Shown here one piece after another: positions 34,594-44,657 of a DNA stretch of 64,000 nt. Made by a program: the position numbers and the translations under genes. Under the pieces are notes generated by a model that did not search any database, was not told the DNA's origin, and worked only from the letters and a program-made list of their open reading frames with translations. This stretch comes from SAR202 cluster bacterium Io17-Chloro-G6 (GTDB lineage: Bacteria > Chloroflexota > Dehalococcoidia > UBA3495). The DNA lies in contig MUCT01000003.1 in the NCBI GenBank assembly GCA_002816585.1, positions 21,363 through 85,362 of the forward strand, in the 5' to 3' direction. The first letter of the stretch is position 1, and every line of letters starts with the position of its first letter.

Positions 34594-35082
34594 ATGCCTC
34601 CACCGGAGCGGTACAACAACGGATACAACGTTGGCGTAGGCGGCGCGGTCGTCCAAGACGGCCGTTTACTGTTGGTGCGCCGCGCGTCACGCCGAGGCCG
34701 AGGTAACTGGCAGGTGCCCGGTGGCTTTGTCGAGCAGAACGAGACCATGGAGCTAGCGGTCGTGCGTGAAGTGGAGGAGGAGGCTGGCGTCACTGCGCAG
34801 GTGGAGGGCGTGTTGGGAATCAGGAACCGTTATGACGAAGACGGCGGCAACAGCACCTATATAGTTATGTTGTTAAGCCCCGTGTCAGGCGAACCCCATC
34901 CCGACATGAAAGAAGTGGATAGAGCCGAATACTTTAGCTTGGAAGAAATACAAGCGCTGGAGCAGGTCCCACCGATCAACCTGGAGGTTGCCAAGCGGGC
35001 CCTGGCGCCAAACCACAGCGCATTGATCCCGCAGATAGTGAGTCAATTGAACCGAACGACCTACACTCTATTTCTCGGGTGA
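34594..35082 (+). CDS. Nudix hydrolase
   Basis: The 162-residue protein has a Nudix box running from GGFVEQNETMELA into VVREVEEEAGV and a preceding NWQVPGG. The start VGVGGAVVQDGRLLLVRRAS is typical of ADP-ribose or NADH pyrophosphatase-like members. Substrate not determinable. It is the second gene of a co-directional group with the luciferase-like and oligopeptidase genes, but gaps of 175 and 44 bp make operon membership uncertain. Confidence 0.9.
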   Translation: MPPPERYNNGYNVGVGGAVVQDGRLLLVRRASRRGRGNWQVPGGFVEQNETMELAVVREVEEEAGVTAQVEGVLGIRNRYDEDGGNSTYIVMLLSPVSGEPHPDMKEVDRAEYFSLEEIQALEQVPPINLEVAKRALAPNHSALIPQIVSQLNRTTYTLFLG

Positions 35083-35126
35083 AGGCGATTCCTCTTTAAC
35101 TCGGCATTCTCTCGCTGGAAAACAAT

Positions 35127-37184
35127 ATGACAAACCGGCGCCCTGCCGCCCCCAAAAGACCTCACCGGTTATTCACTCACGGCGATACTCGAATTGATCC
35201 TTGGTTCTGGCTGCGCGACGTAGACGATCCAGAAACCTTGGAATATCTTAGAGCCGAAAATGCTCATACCGAAGCAGTCATGGGGCCGGAAGCCGAACTC
35301 AGAGAACGCCTATTCCAGGAGATGCGAGGCCGAATCAAGGAGGACGATTCCACCGTCCCGGAAAGGGAGGGAGCTTATTTCTACTATACCCGGTTTGAAG
35401 AGGGCAATCAGTACCCGATTCACTGCCGCAAATACCGGTCCTTAGATGCCCCCGAAGAAATTCTTATCAACGTAAATGATTTGGCGAAAGACCGGGATTA
35501 TTGCCGGGTTGGCAGATGGGAGAACAGCCCTGACCACAAGTGGTTGGCTTATTCGGTGGATACTGACGGGTCGGAGGAATACACCATTTTCATCAAAAAT
35601 CTAGAAACTGGTGATCTGTTGGCGGAGACCATCCCCAATTCCTATTACTCCCTTGAATGGGCCAACGACAGCCAAACCATATTCTATGATGTCCTCGACG
35701 AAAATCACCGGCCAGTCAAGATATTCAAGCATCGACTGGGGGATGACCCTTCCGCAGATGAGCTGCTCTACCGGGAACTTGATGAGCGTTTCTTCGTCCA
35801 TGTGAGCAAATCTGCTAGCAACCGGTTTATATACATCGCCGCCACTGGCAATAACATGTCGGAATGGCATTTCATGGAGGCGGCTAATCCGGGAAGCGAG
35901 CTAACGCTGATCCAAGCACGGTACGAGAATTTTGAATACGATGTTGCCGACCATGGTGACCGTTTTCTGATTCGAAATAACGGGGATGGAGCCAGGGATT
36001 TCAAAATCTCAGAAACGCCAATATCGGTGCCTGCATGGGAAAATTGGCACGACCTGGTTCCCCACCTGCTCGGACGCCCTATCGGCGGAATCACAGTTGT
36101 TCAAGACTACCTGATTCTTTCGCAACGAACTAACGGGTTGCCTCAGATACAAATAATTGAGCACACCACAGGGACGGCGTTTGAAATTGCCTTCGAAGCA
36201 GAAGATTATTCTGTGACGATTCAAGAAGGCCGGGAATGGAACACTTCTATTTTGCGGTTTTCTTACACTTCTCTAACTACCCCTTTCACCGTATATGACT
36301 ACAACATCACTACCCGCGAGCGTGAGCTTAGGAAGCAGACTGAGGTCTTGGGCGAATTTTCCGAGGAGAAATACCAGACTGGAAGAATATTCGCCCCGGC
36401 CGAGGATGGCACACTAATCCCGATATCCCTTCTCTACGCAAAGGAGACTCCCCTCGATGGTTCAGCGCCCCTTTATCTTTACGGATACGGATCATACGGG
36501 ATAATAATTGATTCCAATTTTAGTTCCGCTAGGCTGAGCCTCGTGGACCGGGGATATATTTTCGCCGTCGCCCATGTCCGTGGAGGGATGGACTTGGGAT
36601 GGGATTGGTACGAAGATGGCAAACTTCTCAACAAGAGGAACACGTTTACCGATTTTATTGCCTGCGCGGAGCACTTGATCGCTGAAAACTTCACGGCAAA
36701 GGGTCGAATCGTCGCTTCAGGTGGCAGTGCCGGCGGGATGTTGGTTGGGGCAGTTGTAAATTTGCGTCCGGATTTGTTCAAGACGGTCATTGCCGACGTG
36801 CCATTTGTGGATGTGTTGAACACAATGCTGGATGACACCCTCCCTTTGACCACAATGGAGTATAACGAGTGGGGTAATCCCCAAGTTCAGCAATTCTATG
36901 ATTACATCAAGTCTTATTCTCCCTACGACAATGTAAAATGCCAGGATTACCCTCATATGCTGATCACCGGGGGCATCAGCGACCCGCGCGTGACGTATTG
37001 GGAACCAGCCAAATGGACCGCAAATCTCCAAGACTCGAAGACCGACGACAACCTGCTGCTGCTGAAGATTCACATGGATTCCGGACATGCCGGCACGTCA
37101 GGTAGGTTCAACCGCCTCAAGGAAGTAGCGCTGGAATACGCTTTCATCTTGAAAGTGTTCGGATTGAGCGATACGCTTCATTAA
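35127..37184 (+). CDS. Oligopeptidase B-like prolyl oligopeptidase (S9A)
   Basis: The 685-residue serine peptidase has a seven-bladed propeller (residues about 80-400) followed by an alpha/beta hydrolase domain. Catalytic Ser is in VASGGSAGGMLVG, Asp in ITGGISDPRVTYWEP and His in DSGHAGTSGR. The DPWFWLRD start is typical of the family. It has no signal peptide and should cleave short peptides after basic residues in the cytoplasm, if it is like oligopeptidase B. Its codons are visibly richer in A/T than those of the cofactor and helicase genes, which hints at separate acquisition. Confidence 0.93.
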   Translation: MTNRRPAAPKRPHRLFTHGDTRIDPWFWLRDVDDPETLEYLRAENAHTEAVMGPEAELRERLFQEMRGRIKEDDSTVPEREGAYFYYTRFEEGNQYPIHCRKYRSLDAPEEILINVNDLAKDRDYCRVGRWENSPDHKWLAYSVDTDGSEEYTIFIKNLETGDLLAETIPNSYYSLEWANDSQTIFYDVLDENHRPVKIFKHRLGDDPSADELLYRELDERFFVHVSKSASNRFIYIAATGNNMSEWHFMEAANPGSELTLIQARYENFEYDVADHGDRFLIRNNGDGARDFKISETPISVPAWENWHDLVPHLLGRPIGGITVVQDYLILSQRTNGLPQIQIIEHTTGTAFEIAFEAEDYSVTIQEGREWNTSILRFSYTSLTTPFTVYDYNITTRERELRKQTEVLGEFSEEKYQTGRIFAPAEDGTLIPISLLYAKETPLDGSAPLYLYGYGSYGIIIDSNFSSARLSLVDRGYIFAVAHVRGGMDLGWDWYEDGKLLNKRNTFTDFIACAEHLIAENFTAKGRIVASGGSAGGMLVGAVVNLRPDLFKTVIADVPFVDVLNTMLDDTLPLTTMEYNEWGNPQVQQFYDYIKSYSPYDNVKCQDYPHMLITGGISDPRVTYWEPAKWTANLQDSKTDDNLLLLKIHMDSGHAGTSGRFNRLKEVALEYAFILKVFGLSDTLH

Positions 37185-37233
37185 AAGTGACACACGGTAT
37201 GTGCGGAGCGCTATCCCGCTTGGAAAGCCTCCG

Positions 37234-37269
37234 TGGTGTGCTTCGTATCGTTGGTGTGCCTCGTACCGT
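37234..37269. repeat. Short imperfect tandem repeat in the gap before the PHP gene
   Basis: Two 18-bp units, TGGTGTGCTTCGTATCGT and TGGTGTGCCTCGTACCGT, follow each other with two differences. The remainder of the 313-bp gap 37185-37497 holds no gene that I can support. Confidence 0.6.
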
Positions 37270-37497
37270 TCGTTCGCTAAACGCTGATTCGGTGCACGTG
37301 GGTAACCCATGTCATAGATCAAATGCGCACCCGCCCGTGACAAATGTCCTTGGCACACAAGCCTGAAGCACGATATATGATGTTATAGACCGGGTCCACC
37401 GGAAAGTTGCTCTCGGAAATGGACCGGTCAGGCCGACCCGTTCGACACAGTAATCCAAATCGAGGGCCCAACCCACGCAGGAATTGGAGGTCACAAC

Positions 37498-38451
37498 TTG
37501 CCGGTACAAAAGTGGTACAAGGGAAACATCCACACCCACACCAACACCGGTGGGCCGCGAATAGGCTATCCCGACGGTGACCCGGCCGCCGACAGCGATC
37601 CAGAGACGGTTACGGGATGGTACCGGCGCCACGACTATGATTTTTTGGTTCTCACGGACCACAATCACCTAACCCTATTAGAATACGGTTCCAGTCGGCG
37701 GCGATTCCGAAAACCTCTCATGATCCCAGGCGTGGAGGTTTCCCTTCGAATCCAGAATGGGACCAAAGCTGTTCACCTGGGCGCCATCGGCATCAATAGG
37801 ATGGTAGAGCCTATTGACGCCGCCGAAGTGGTGGAGACCCTGCAGGTTAATGTGGACGCGATTCGGCGGGCTGGGGGAATTGCTGCTATCAATCATCCAA
37901 ACCTCACATGGGCCTTTAACCACAAGCACATATCCCAAGTTAGGGGAGCCAGTCTGCTTGAGATATACAACGGGCATCCTCGGGTTCACGTATACGGCGT
38001 CGGTGGCCGGCCGGGTTACGAGGAGATATGGGACAATGTCCTGAGCTCGGGGCTGGTGATTTGGGGGGTTGCGGTCGACGATTCCCATCAATTCAAAGGC
38101 GAGTTCGGTCCCAACAGGATCAATCCGGGCCGCGGCTGGGTCGTAGTCAAGGCAACCAAATTGGACCAGGAATCCATAATGGACGGACTACAATCTGGCC
38201 AGTTTTACTCCTCCACCGGAGTGAGCCTAGAAAGCCTGGATTCGGGTCCTGATGGCATATCGTTGCGGATTTCAACCGATGGAGATGCGCTCTATACGAC
38301 GCGGTTCGTCGGTCGCGGCGGGGTGACGTTGAAGGAGGTTTTCGGGCCAGAAGCCGTCTTTCGTGCACGCGGCGACGAGGGTTACTTCCGGGCCGCCGTC
38401 TCCTCCTCCAATGGCGCCCGAGCCTGGACCCAACCCGTATTTATAAACTGA
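37498..38451 (+). CDS. PHP-domain metallo-phosphoesterase-like protein
   Basis: The 317-residue protein has PHP-domain metal motifs: GNIHTHTNTGG at the N-terminus, LVLTDHNHLTLL, MIPGVEVSLR, AINHPNLTW and VAVDDSHQFKGE, which together supply the histidines and aspartates of a trinuclear site. A C-terminal beta-rich segment (residues about 230-317) follows, as in many stand-alone PHP proteins. The start is a TTG at 37498 with GGAGG 8 nt upstream. The substrate is unknown. Confidence 0.88.
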   Translation: MPVQKWYKGNIHTHTNTGGPRIGYPDGDPAADSDPETVTGWYRRHDYDFLVLTDHNHLTLLEYGSSRRRFRKPLMIPGVEVSLRIQNGTKAVHLGAIGINRMVEPIDAAEVVETLQVNVDAIRRAGGIAAINHPNLTWAFNHKHISQVRGASLLEIYNGHPRVHVYGVGGRPGYEEIWDNVLSSGLVIWGVAVDDSHQFKGEFGPNRINPGRGWVVVKATKLDQESIMDGLQSGQFYSSTGVSLESLDSGPDGISLRISTDGDALYTTRFVGRGGVTLKEVFGPEAVFRARGDEGYFRAAVSSSNGARAWTQPVFIN

Positions 38452-38493
38452 CGGGAATGCCAGGTGTTTCGGCGCATGTTGGGCGATGTAACG

Positions 38494-39786
38494 CTAAAGG
38501 AGATTCCAGCGCGGGTTGGACTCGGCCTCGGCTGTGAGCCGGTCCACGATCCAGTCCCTGACCGGCTCTGCGATGTAGAATGAGGGGTTAATCAAATCAT
38601 TCTCGTTGGCGATGATGCCTTCCTTAATGGCAGCTTCCGCTGTCGGCGTATCGGGCCTGATTCGAACTCCGACGCGTAGATTGGCCAAAGCCGGCTCAAT
38701 CTCGTTCAGGAAGTTGAGCTTCGCCTCCACGGTGTCCCTAGTCTCGCCAGGTTCCCCAAAATACTGGGAGATCACGTAGTGTATTCCGGCTCTGTCACAG
38801 CGCTGGCACACCTGGCGCAGGGGCTCCAAGCGGCTTTCTAGGGTTTGCCGCTCTGTGTCTTCTCTGGCTTTGTTTGTCACGATAACCAAACCAGACCCGG
38901 CTTCCCGCATCAGGTTCAACACTTCGTCGTCGCAGGCTTCCGGCACCGGAGCCAGATAACTGTTCCAGTGGACTTGCAGGTCGGCCTCCATGATGGAGCG
39001 GCAGAGGGCTTTGGCGTAGGTCAGAGGGACATTGAACCCGGAGTCGATGAAAAATATTTTGCGGAGGCCGAAGCGGCTTTTCAGGTCCTGGACTTCATCT
39101 ATGACCTCTTCGATTGGCCGGAGTACCCGCCACGAGGAGGTGTTGTTTTCAGCTATTATCGAGTTCGTGAAGGCGTCGCCCAGCTTGGTCACCACGCCGA
39201 TGCCGAAGCCCGCCTTCTCATATCGGGCCATGTCTAGTTGGTCGAGTCTCGGCGGTTTGGCAAATTGAGAATAAGCCATCCCTTGACGGACAACGTCGCC
39301 GGCGCCATTTCGATAGACCAAGCCGGGTAGGTTGTAATATGTCTCACCGCTTTCCAGGGCATCGGCCAACTGGGCAAAGCTCTCGCCTCCGTCGCCGGCC
39401 ACCCCCATGTCGGGTTCTAGATAGGCGAAGCAAGCTTCCGGTAGCAGGCTGAAGCCGGGACCCCCGCAGACAATGGGAGCTTCGGTGATGGAGCGCACTT
39501 TCTCGATGACCTCTTTGGTAGCCGGCAACGCCCACTGGGGGTCTATGTAGCTGACGTTGTCCAGGTTGCGGAGGGAAACGCCGACGAGGTCGGGCTGGAA
39601 TTCCCGCACCGTTCTTTCCGTTTCTTCCAGGAAATCATCGGAAAACATCAGATCTAAGAGCTTGACCTCGTGCCGGTCAGGATCTAGATGTCCCGCAATG
39701 TAGGCCAATCCAATGGGTGCAGGCTGGGCGTTCATGCGTCCCATCAATCGTTGTTGCCTGTTGGTTGCAATCAGCAAAATTCGCAT
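38494..39786 (-). CDS. B12-binding/radical-SAM-like protein lacking the iron-sulfur cysteines
   Basis: The 430-residue protein begins with a cobalamin-binding-like Rossmann domain (MRILLIATNRQ, PIGLAYIAGHL, LVGVSLRNLD, VCGGPGFSL). The radical-SAM-type barrel follows, with KIFFIDSGFNVPL and VISQYFGEPGETRDTVEAK. At the place where relatives carry GCxxxCxxC, this protein reads GIGVVTKLGDAFTNSIIAEN (about residues 195-213), and all three cysteines are absent in every frame. It probably cannot hold the SAM-binding [4Fe-4S] cluster. The start at 39786 is supported by GAGGAAG upstream; an open frame continuing upstream to 39969 is not homologous. Confidence 0.85.
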   Translation of the reverse strand: MRILLIATNRQQRLMGRMNAQPAPIGLAYIAGHLDPDRHEVKLLDLMFSDDFLEETERTVREFQPDLVGVSLRNLDNVSYIDPQWALPATKEVIEKVRSITEAPIVCGGPGFSLLPEACFAYLEPDMGVAGDGGESFAQLADALESGETYYNLPGLVYRNGAGDVVRQGMAYSQFAKPPRLDQLDMARYEKAGFGIGVVTKLGDAFTNSIIAENNTSSWRVLRPIEEVIDEVQDLKSRFGLRKIFFIDSGFNVPLTYAKALCRSIMEADLQVHWNSYLAPVPEACDDEVLNLMREAGSGLVIVTNKAREDTERQTLESRLEPLRQVCQRCDRAGIHYVISQYFGEPGETRDTVEAKLNFLNEIEPALANLRVGVRIRPDTPTAEAAIKEGIIANENDLINPSFYIAEPVRDWIVDRLTAEAESNPRWNLL

Positions 39787-40048
39787 AGTTAGATCTTCCT
39801 CGGCGTACTTATTGCTTCGGCGCACCCGGTTATTTTTTGTACGACGACACCAGGGTACCACCAATTGCCCGTGCGTTCGCCACCCACCGTTAATTAGGCC
39901 GGTGGTTGAAGCAATGCGGACGGCGCTTCTAACTGGCCCTCCGGATTTGGAGGTTGGCCTAAGACGCAACGGGACTGTCGTCCCGGCGTTTTAGGAGGTT
40001 GATCGAAAGAGTATCTGGTCGCGCCATTCCATGGGGAACCAAGACCCG

Positions 40049-43000
40049 CTATGCGATCTTTGCCAGCGTGTCTTCCAGATACATGGTGCGTAGCGTCTCA
40101 TCTTGGAACAATCAAGCAATTTCATTTACCATGGCGATCGCATTCTGTCTCTTGGCAGCGGCTGCTTCCGCTTGACCCGACGCCGCTAGCACACCGGCAG
40201 CTCCAGCGCTGGCCTGCCAGGCGAACCCGCGCATCCCCATGGCAACAGCCAGGGTTTCGGCACGGTTGAACAGCTCCAATGCTTTGGCCGAGTCATGCCG
40301 CGCCAGCTGACATGGCCTCAACAAAGGAAAGCAGCGGGTAAAAGTGCTTCATCGCCCGCTCTTCAGCAAACGATTTGGCGTCGTTGACCAATTGATCGGC
40401 TGATTCGGTATCTCCGCCGCCAAGAGCTAGGAAGGCGCTTCCTACCAACAGGAGTGGCCGGGCCAGGTACATGAACGCGGTGGACTCGTCCAGGCCCTTC
40501 TGGAACATTTCATTGGCCCGTTCTGAGTCTCCGGTCAACATGAAACAAAATCCCAAATCCGCCCAGGCCAGCCCTCCGGTAGCGCTACCCAAGGGTTTCT
40601 CTATCAGCTCCAAAGCTTCCGTGTGGGTATCTTTGATCCGGTCCATCAAACGCGGGCTGATATCCAGTAGAGCGGTGCCCATGCCGCAGAGTGCGGACAC
40701 CTGAGGGAACGGAAGACCGGAAGCGCGCCCCGTGGTCAAGGCCGACTCGTAGTGGCCAACTGCGGCCTCATAGTCTCCTTTGAACCAGGAGATAAGACCC
40801 AAGGATAGGTTGGCGTAGGTGTCTTGTTCTACAGCTCCAATGGGACCAGCCAATCCCGCTGCCTGAGTTGCCGGTTCCATGGCAGCGTCGAGGTCGCCAT
40901 TCCGCAGATGGTAGATCGGGGTAGAGAGACCCAATAGTTCGGCCTGCCATTTCAAGTTGCCCAGCCGTTCTGCTAAAGGCAACGCTTCAAGCACGACTTC
41001 TCTGGCTTCATCAAACTTGGTCATGTAGGTGAGCGTGTTTGCTATGTGGGTCAAGCCGAATAGCCTTGGTTCTTCCAATTCAAGGTTCTTGCCGATCTCG
41101 GCTGCTTCTTCTAGGTGGCTAACGGCTTCGTCAAACTGCCCGAAAGGCACGCGCATATAACAATAAGTCATATGCAGTTCCGCTAGACCCGAAAAATCGT
41201 CGCACTCCCGCGCCAGGCGGTCGGCTTCGGCCAGATGACTTTCGGCCTCTGGGAACTGACCCTGAATCAATCCGGTAACAAATCCCAGCTTGTTCAATGC
41301 AGAGACCTGCATGGGCAGATCGCCGAAATCTTGGGCCGAGTGATACATGTTGTGATAGTTTTCCGCCGCCTTGGGCACGTCGCCGATCAACGTCAACGCG
41401 CCTCCAAGTCCCTCATACGCCTTTCGCTCAAGACTGGCGTCTTTGGCATCGGCGAGTATCTCCAGCGCCTCGTTGAAATTCCCTATAGCTTCAGAGGTTG
41501 AATAAGCTCGGGCCGCCTGAGACCCTGCCTCCACCAGATAGGGGACGGACCGCACTGGTTCGCCAGCCTGTAGGAAGTGCCGGGCAATGTCGTAAACCTG
41601 ATCGGGGCTGATCCGTTCCAGGCATTCCGCTACCCGCAGATGGAGTTGCCTGCGGCGGCTTAGCAACAACGAGGAATAGGCTGCCACCTGGGTGAGAATG
41701 TGCTTGTAGATGTAATGAGGTTGGGGAACCCGGCCTTTTTCCCGGATCAACTCCCGCCGTTGCAGGTCGGAAAGAGACTCGCTCAGGATATAGGGGCCGT
41801 CGAAAATTTCTTCCAACGTTCCCAATGAGAATTCGCGGCCGATGACTGATGCAGTCTGCGCCACGCCCCTGGATTCCTCGCTGAGACGGTCGAGGCGGGC
41901 CGTGATCACTCCGGCCAATGCGTCCGGCAGAGCGATGTTTTCAATCTCCTTGGCGGCGCGCCAATGGGAGTTTTCCCGAACGACAAGTTCAGCGTCCAAA
42001 ATCGAACGAATCAACTCCTCAACGAAGAAGGGATTCCCCTCCGCTTTGTTCAGTATCAGCGCCCGGACGCGCTCCGGCAGGTCTTCAACATCGAGAAGGT
42101 GGCCGACCAAGGTCCTCGAGTCGCTTTCCCCCAAAGGCTCAATGGCGATCGAAGTGTACCGGTGAATGTGATCTCTGGTGGCTGTTTCATGATACCTCCA
42201 CGCGGCGTCCTTCCTAACCGGGCGGAAGACCGCCAGCAACATCAGCGCGCCGCGATCGGTGATAGGGAACAAGGATTCTAGCAAATCAAGAGACGTGGGA
42301 TCAGCCCAATGCAGGTCTTCGAACACCAGGACGAGAGCCCGATCTTGGATCTCTTTCGTGAGTAATCGACGGACCGCAAGAAATATCTTCGCCAGAACCT
42401 GCGGCGGCTGAAGATATTTGATCAATTCGGTATCTTCCTCGGGTATCGCCAGGCCCAACAAGGTGGCCAGGAAGGGGACCGCATCAGCGCCCTTAACGGA
42501 CAGCGAGGCGATCGTTGCCTGTTTTACTTTGAGGTATTTTTCTTCGTCCGATTCGTCGTCGCTAAGACCGAAGAATGAGTTGAAAAGACTGGCAAAGGCG
42601 GTATATGGGTTGGCCGTTTCGTACGAGCGAGACCGGCCATCGTGCCACTCCAGAGAAGTCGATGCGAAGCTCTCCGACAGAGATCCGTGGAGCTCCGATA
42701 TGATGCGGGATTTGCCTAGGCCTGCGTCTCCGATAAGGGATACGATCTGTCCACTGCCTCGCTGGAGGTCGTCAACCACGTTCTTCAGGGACGCCAATTC
42801 TTGGTCGCGGCCAATCATAGGACTTTCCAGCCCGATGATTCCCCGTTCGCGGTCGGGTTGTGCTTTGGGTCCAAGCACCTTAAACCTACGGACAGGCGCG
42901 CTCTTCCCTTTGACTTCGGTGTCGCCCAAGTCCTCGCAGTCGAAGAGACGAGCAATTAGGGCCTGGGTATCCGCGGATATCTGGACCGTGCCGGGTTGGG

Positions 43001-43630
43001 CGGTCTGCTCCATCCTGGCGGCTACGTTGATCGCGTCGCCCAGCGCAGTGTATTCCAGCCTTAGGTCGGATCCCACTTCCCCAACCACTACCAGACCAGT
43101 GTTGATGCCTACCCTGACTTCGAAATCAATTCCCCATTTCCGCCTGACTTCTTCCCGGTATGGTCCGATGGCCTCCAGGATATCCAGTCCGGCCAATACC
43201 GACCTCAGCGGATCGTCTTCATGGGCGATGGGCGCTCCAAAAAAGCCAAGATTGCGTCTCCCATCAGCCGTGCGAGGGTGCCTTCATATCGGTAGACGGG
43301 CTCGATCAGGTGGGAGAAGGCACCGTTCATTATCTCGGCCCATTCTTCTGGGTCAAACTTCTCGGCGGCGGAGGTGGAACCGGTCACGTCGCAAAAGAGC
43401 ATGGTCACCACGCGGCGCTCGCCCAGTTGACCTCCGCTGGAGCGGACCGACTCCAGTTTTGCCAGCAGTTCTCTGGCAATGTATTGCTCTAGAGTGGTAC
43501 GTGATGAGTCAAGCTGGACCTCCGTCAATTGATGTCGGCACTCGGGGCAAAATCGTGCCTGATCGGGCAAGGGCGAAGCACACTCGCGACAAGAAGCCTT
43601 TCTGAGGCGAATCCCATTCGTAGGGATCAA
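40049..43630 (-). pseudogene. Class III adenylate cyclase-AAA ATPase-TPR regulator, broken by two frameshifts and one stop
   Basis: The original protein would have had a zinc ribbon (CRECASPLPDQARFCPEC), a class III nucleotide cyclase domain (VTMLFCDVTGSTSAAEKFD, LMGDAILAF), an AAA-type ATPase (GDAGLGKSRI, LVFEDLHWADPTSL) and TPR repeats. Frame is lost at A6 (43239-43244, reading GCTTTTTTGG on the minus strand). Restoring one T gives FFGAPIAHEDD, matching the family. A second shift lies near 40296-40306 (AMSAGAA, then ARHDSAKALELF). An in-frame TGA (40112-40114) precedes a family-like tail LFQDETLRTMYLED that ends at 40049. The start near 43630 is uncertain. Three lesions point to a decayed gene or poor local sequence. 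Confidence 0.85.
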
Positions 43631-43649
43631 GGAGAAAATACCCGGTGGC

Positions 43650-44145
43650 TCCAAATGATCCTGAAACGCCCGAGCGCTGAATCTGAGGCTGCCACACCTG
43701 GCGCGTTCACAGTCATCAGCCGCCTGACGGACATCTTGTTCATTGAGGGCGTTCGAGTGTGGCTCAAGAGCGAAGCGGCCGAGGGGGTTGGTTGGCTCCG
43801 AGCTCTCAACGACCCAGTGGTTTGCGAAGCGTTGGGGCAGATCCATGGCGACCCCGGTCAGCAATGGACCGTGGCTTCCTTAGCGGCCGAGGTGGCCTTT
43901 CCCGATCTGCATTTGCCGCTCATTTCACCAGGCTAGTTGGTGAGGCGCCTCTGCGGTATGTCACATGCTGGCGAATGCAACTTGCTCAGGGTTGGTTGCG
44001 CGGCTCAACTTTGGGCCTCGGGGACATAGCGGAACGATTGGGGTATCAGTCAGAGGATGCGTTCAAGCGGGCGTTCCGGCGAGAGGTTGGGTCTGCCCCT
44101 GGGTCCTACCTTAGAGCAACTGGCGCTGACGTACTGGTGACCTAA
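43650..44145 (+). pseudogene. AraC-family regulator, N-terminally truncated and frameshifted
   Basis: The fragment encodes TVISRLTDILFIEGVRVWL and WTVASLAAEVA in one frame, then LSRSAFAAHFTRLVGEAPLR, LGDIAERLGYQSEDAFKRAF and the end at 44145 in the next. Together they are the last part of a cupin-type AraC activator with both helix-turn-helix units. One base is missing at about 43896-43899 (GTGGCCTTTCCC). The cupin domain is absent because the cyclase remnant occupies the opposite strand upstream. The fragment is divergent from that gene and probably non-functional. Confidence 0.8.
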
Positions 44146-44385
44146 TACGAAGTGGCGGCCACAAACCGACGAATTCAACACCTATCTTGTGTCCCATAGG
44201 TACGGAGCCATCAATCACGTTTCGCCAGCACCGTTCACCAGCAATGTTCTTCAGACAGGAGGTGAAGAAGGGACCAAAGCAGGAGGCGGGTTCAGGGAGA
44301 CCGGAGGGAGAAGACGCTTGTTACTAAAAAGCCGCTGAGGGAGGAGGCGGAAGGTGCTGCGAAGACGAAAGTGGGACTCCGGGGA

Positions 44386-44511
44386 TCAGAGTGGCAGGCG
44401 GATAAACACCAAGGCGGAAAAAACCGGGAGCAAACCTAGTAATATGCCAAATATGCTGTAATGCGCCAGGGATTCATCTCTTTTGGCCGTACTTGTTATC
44501 GAATTGTTCAT
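44386..44511 (-). CDS. Candidate 41-residue single-pass membrane protein
   Basis: A short frame from an ATG at 44511 begins MNNSITSTAKRDESLAHYS and continues as a hydrophobic helix (IFGILLGLLPVFSALVFI) ending in RLPL. A GGGATGA motif lies about 9 nt upstream. Nothing else in the 512-bp gap 44146-44657 looks coding. It is plausible as a small protein but has no known relatives that I recognise, and chance cannot be excluded. Confidence 0.4.
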   Translation of the reverse strand: MNNSITSTAKRDESLAHYSIFGILLGLLPVFSALVFIRLPL

Positions 44512-44657
44512 AACGCAATCATCCCTGATATGGGCAGGTGAGCCCAGTACGTTCCGTCCCACCAGAAAGGCCTAATCGGACCATCTGATTGAACTAATCG
44601 TACAGTGCCCAGTCGACCGAGAAGTGTGATATCGGTGTGCCTTTTGGGCCTAGATGC

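Noticed and set aside
40112..40114. In-frame TGA in the cyclase remnant as a second selenocysteine codon
   Set aside because: The family position is not a cysteine and the gene has two other frameshifts, so it reads as a nonsense lesion.
43239..43244. Programmed -1 frameshift at U-UUU-UUG in the cyclase gene as a regulatory device
   Set aside because: A second frameshift and a stop downstream would still destroy the product. It is kept only as a possible read check.
43640..43864. N-terminal extension of the cyclase frame to 43864
   Set aside because: This segment is the reverse complement of AraC coding sequence and is not homologous to cyclase N-termini.
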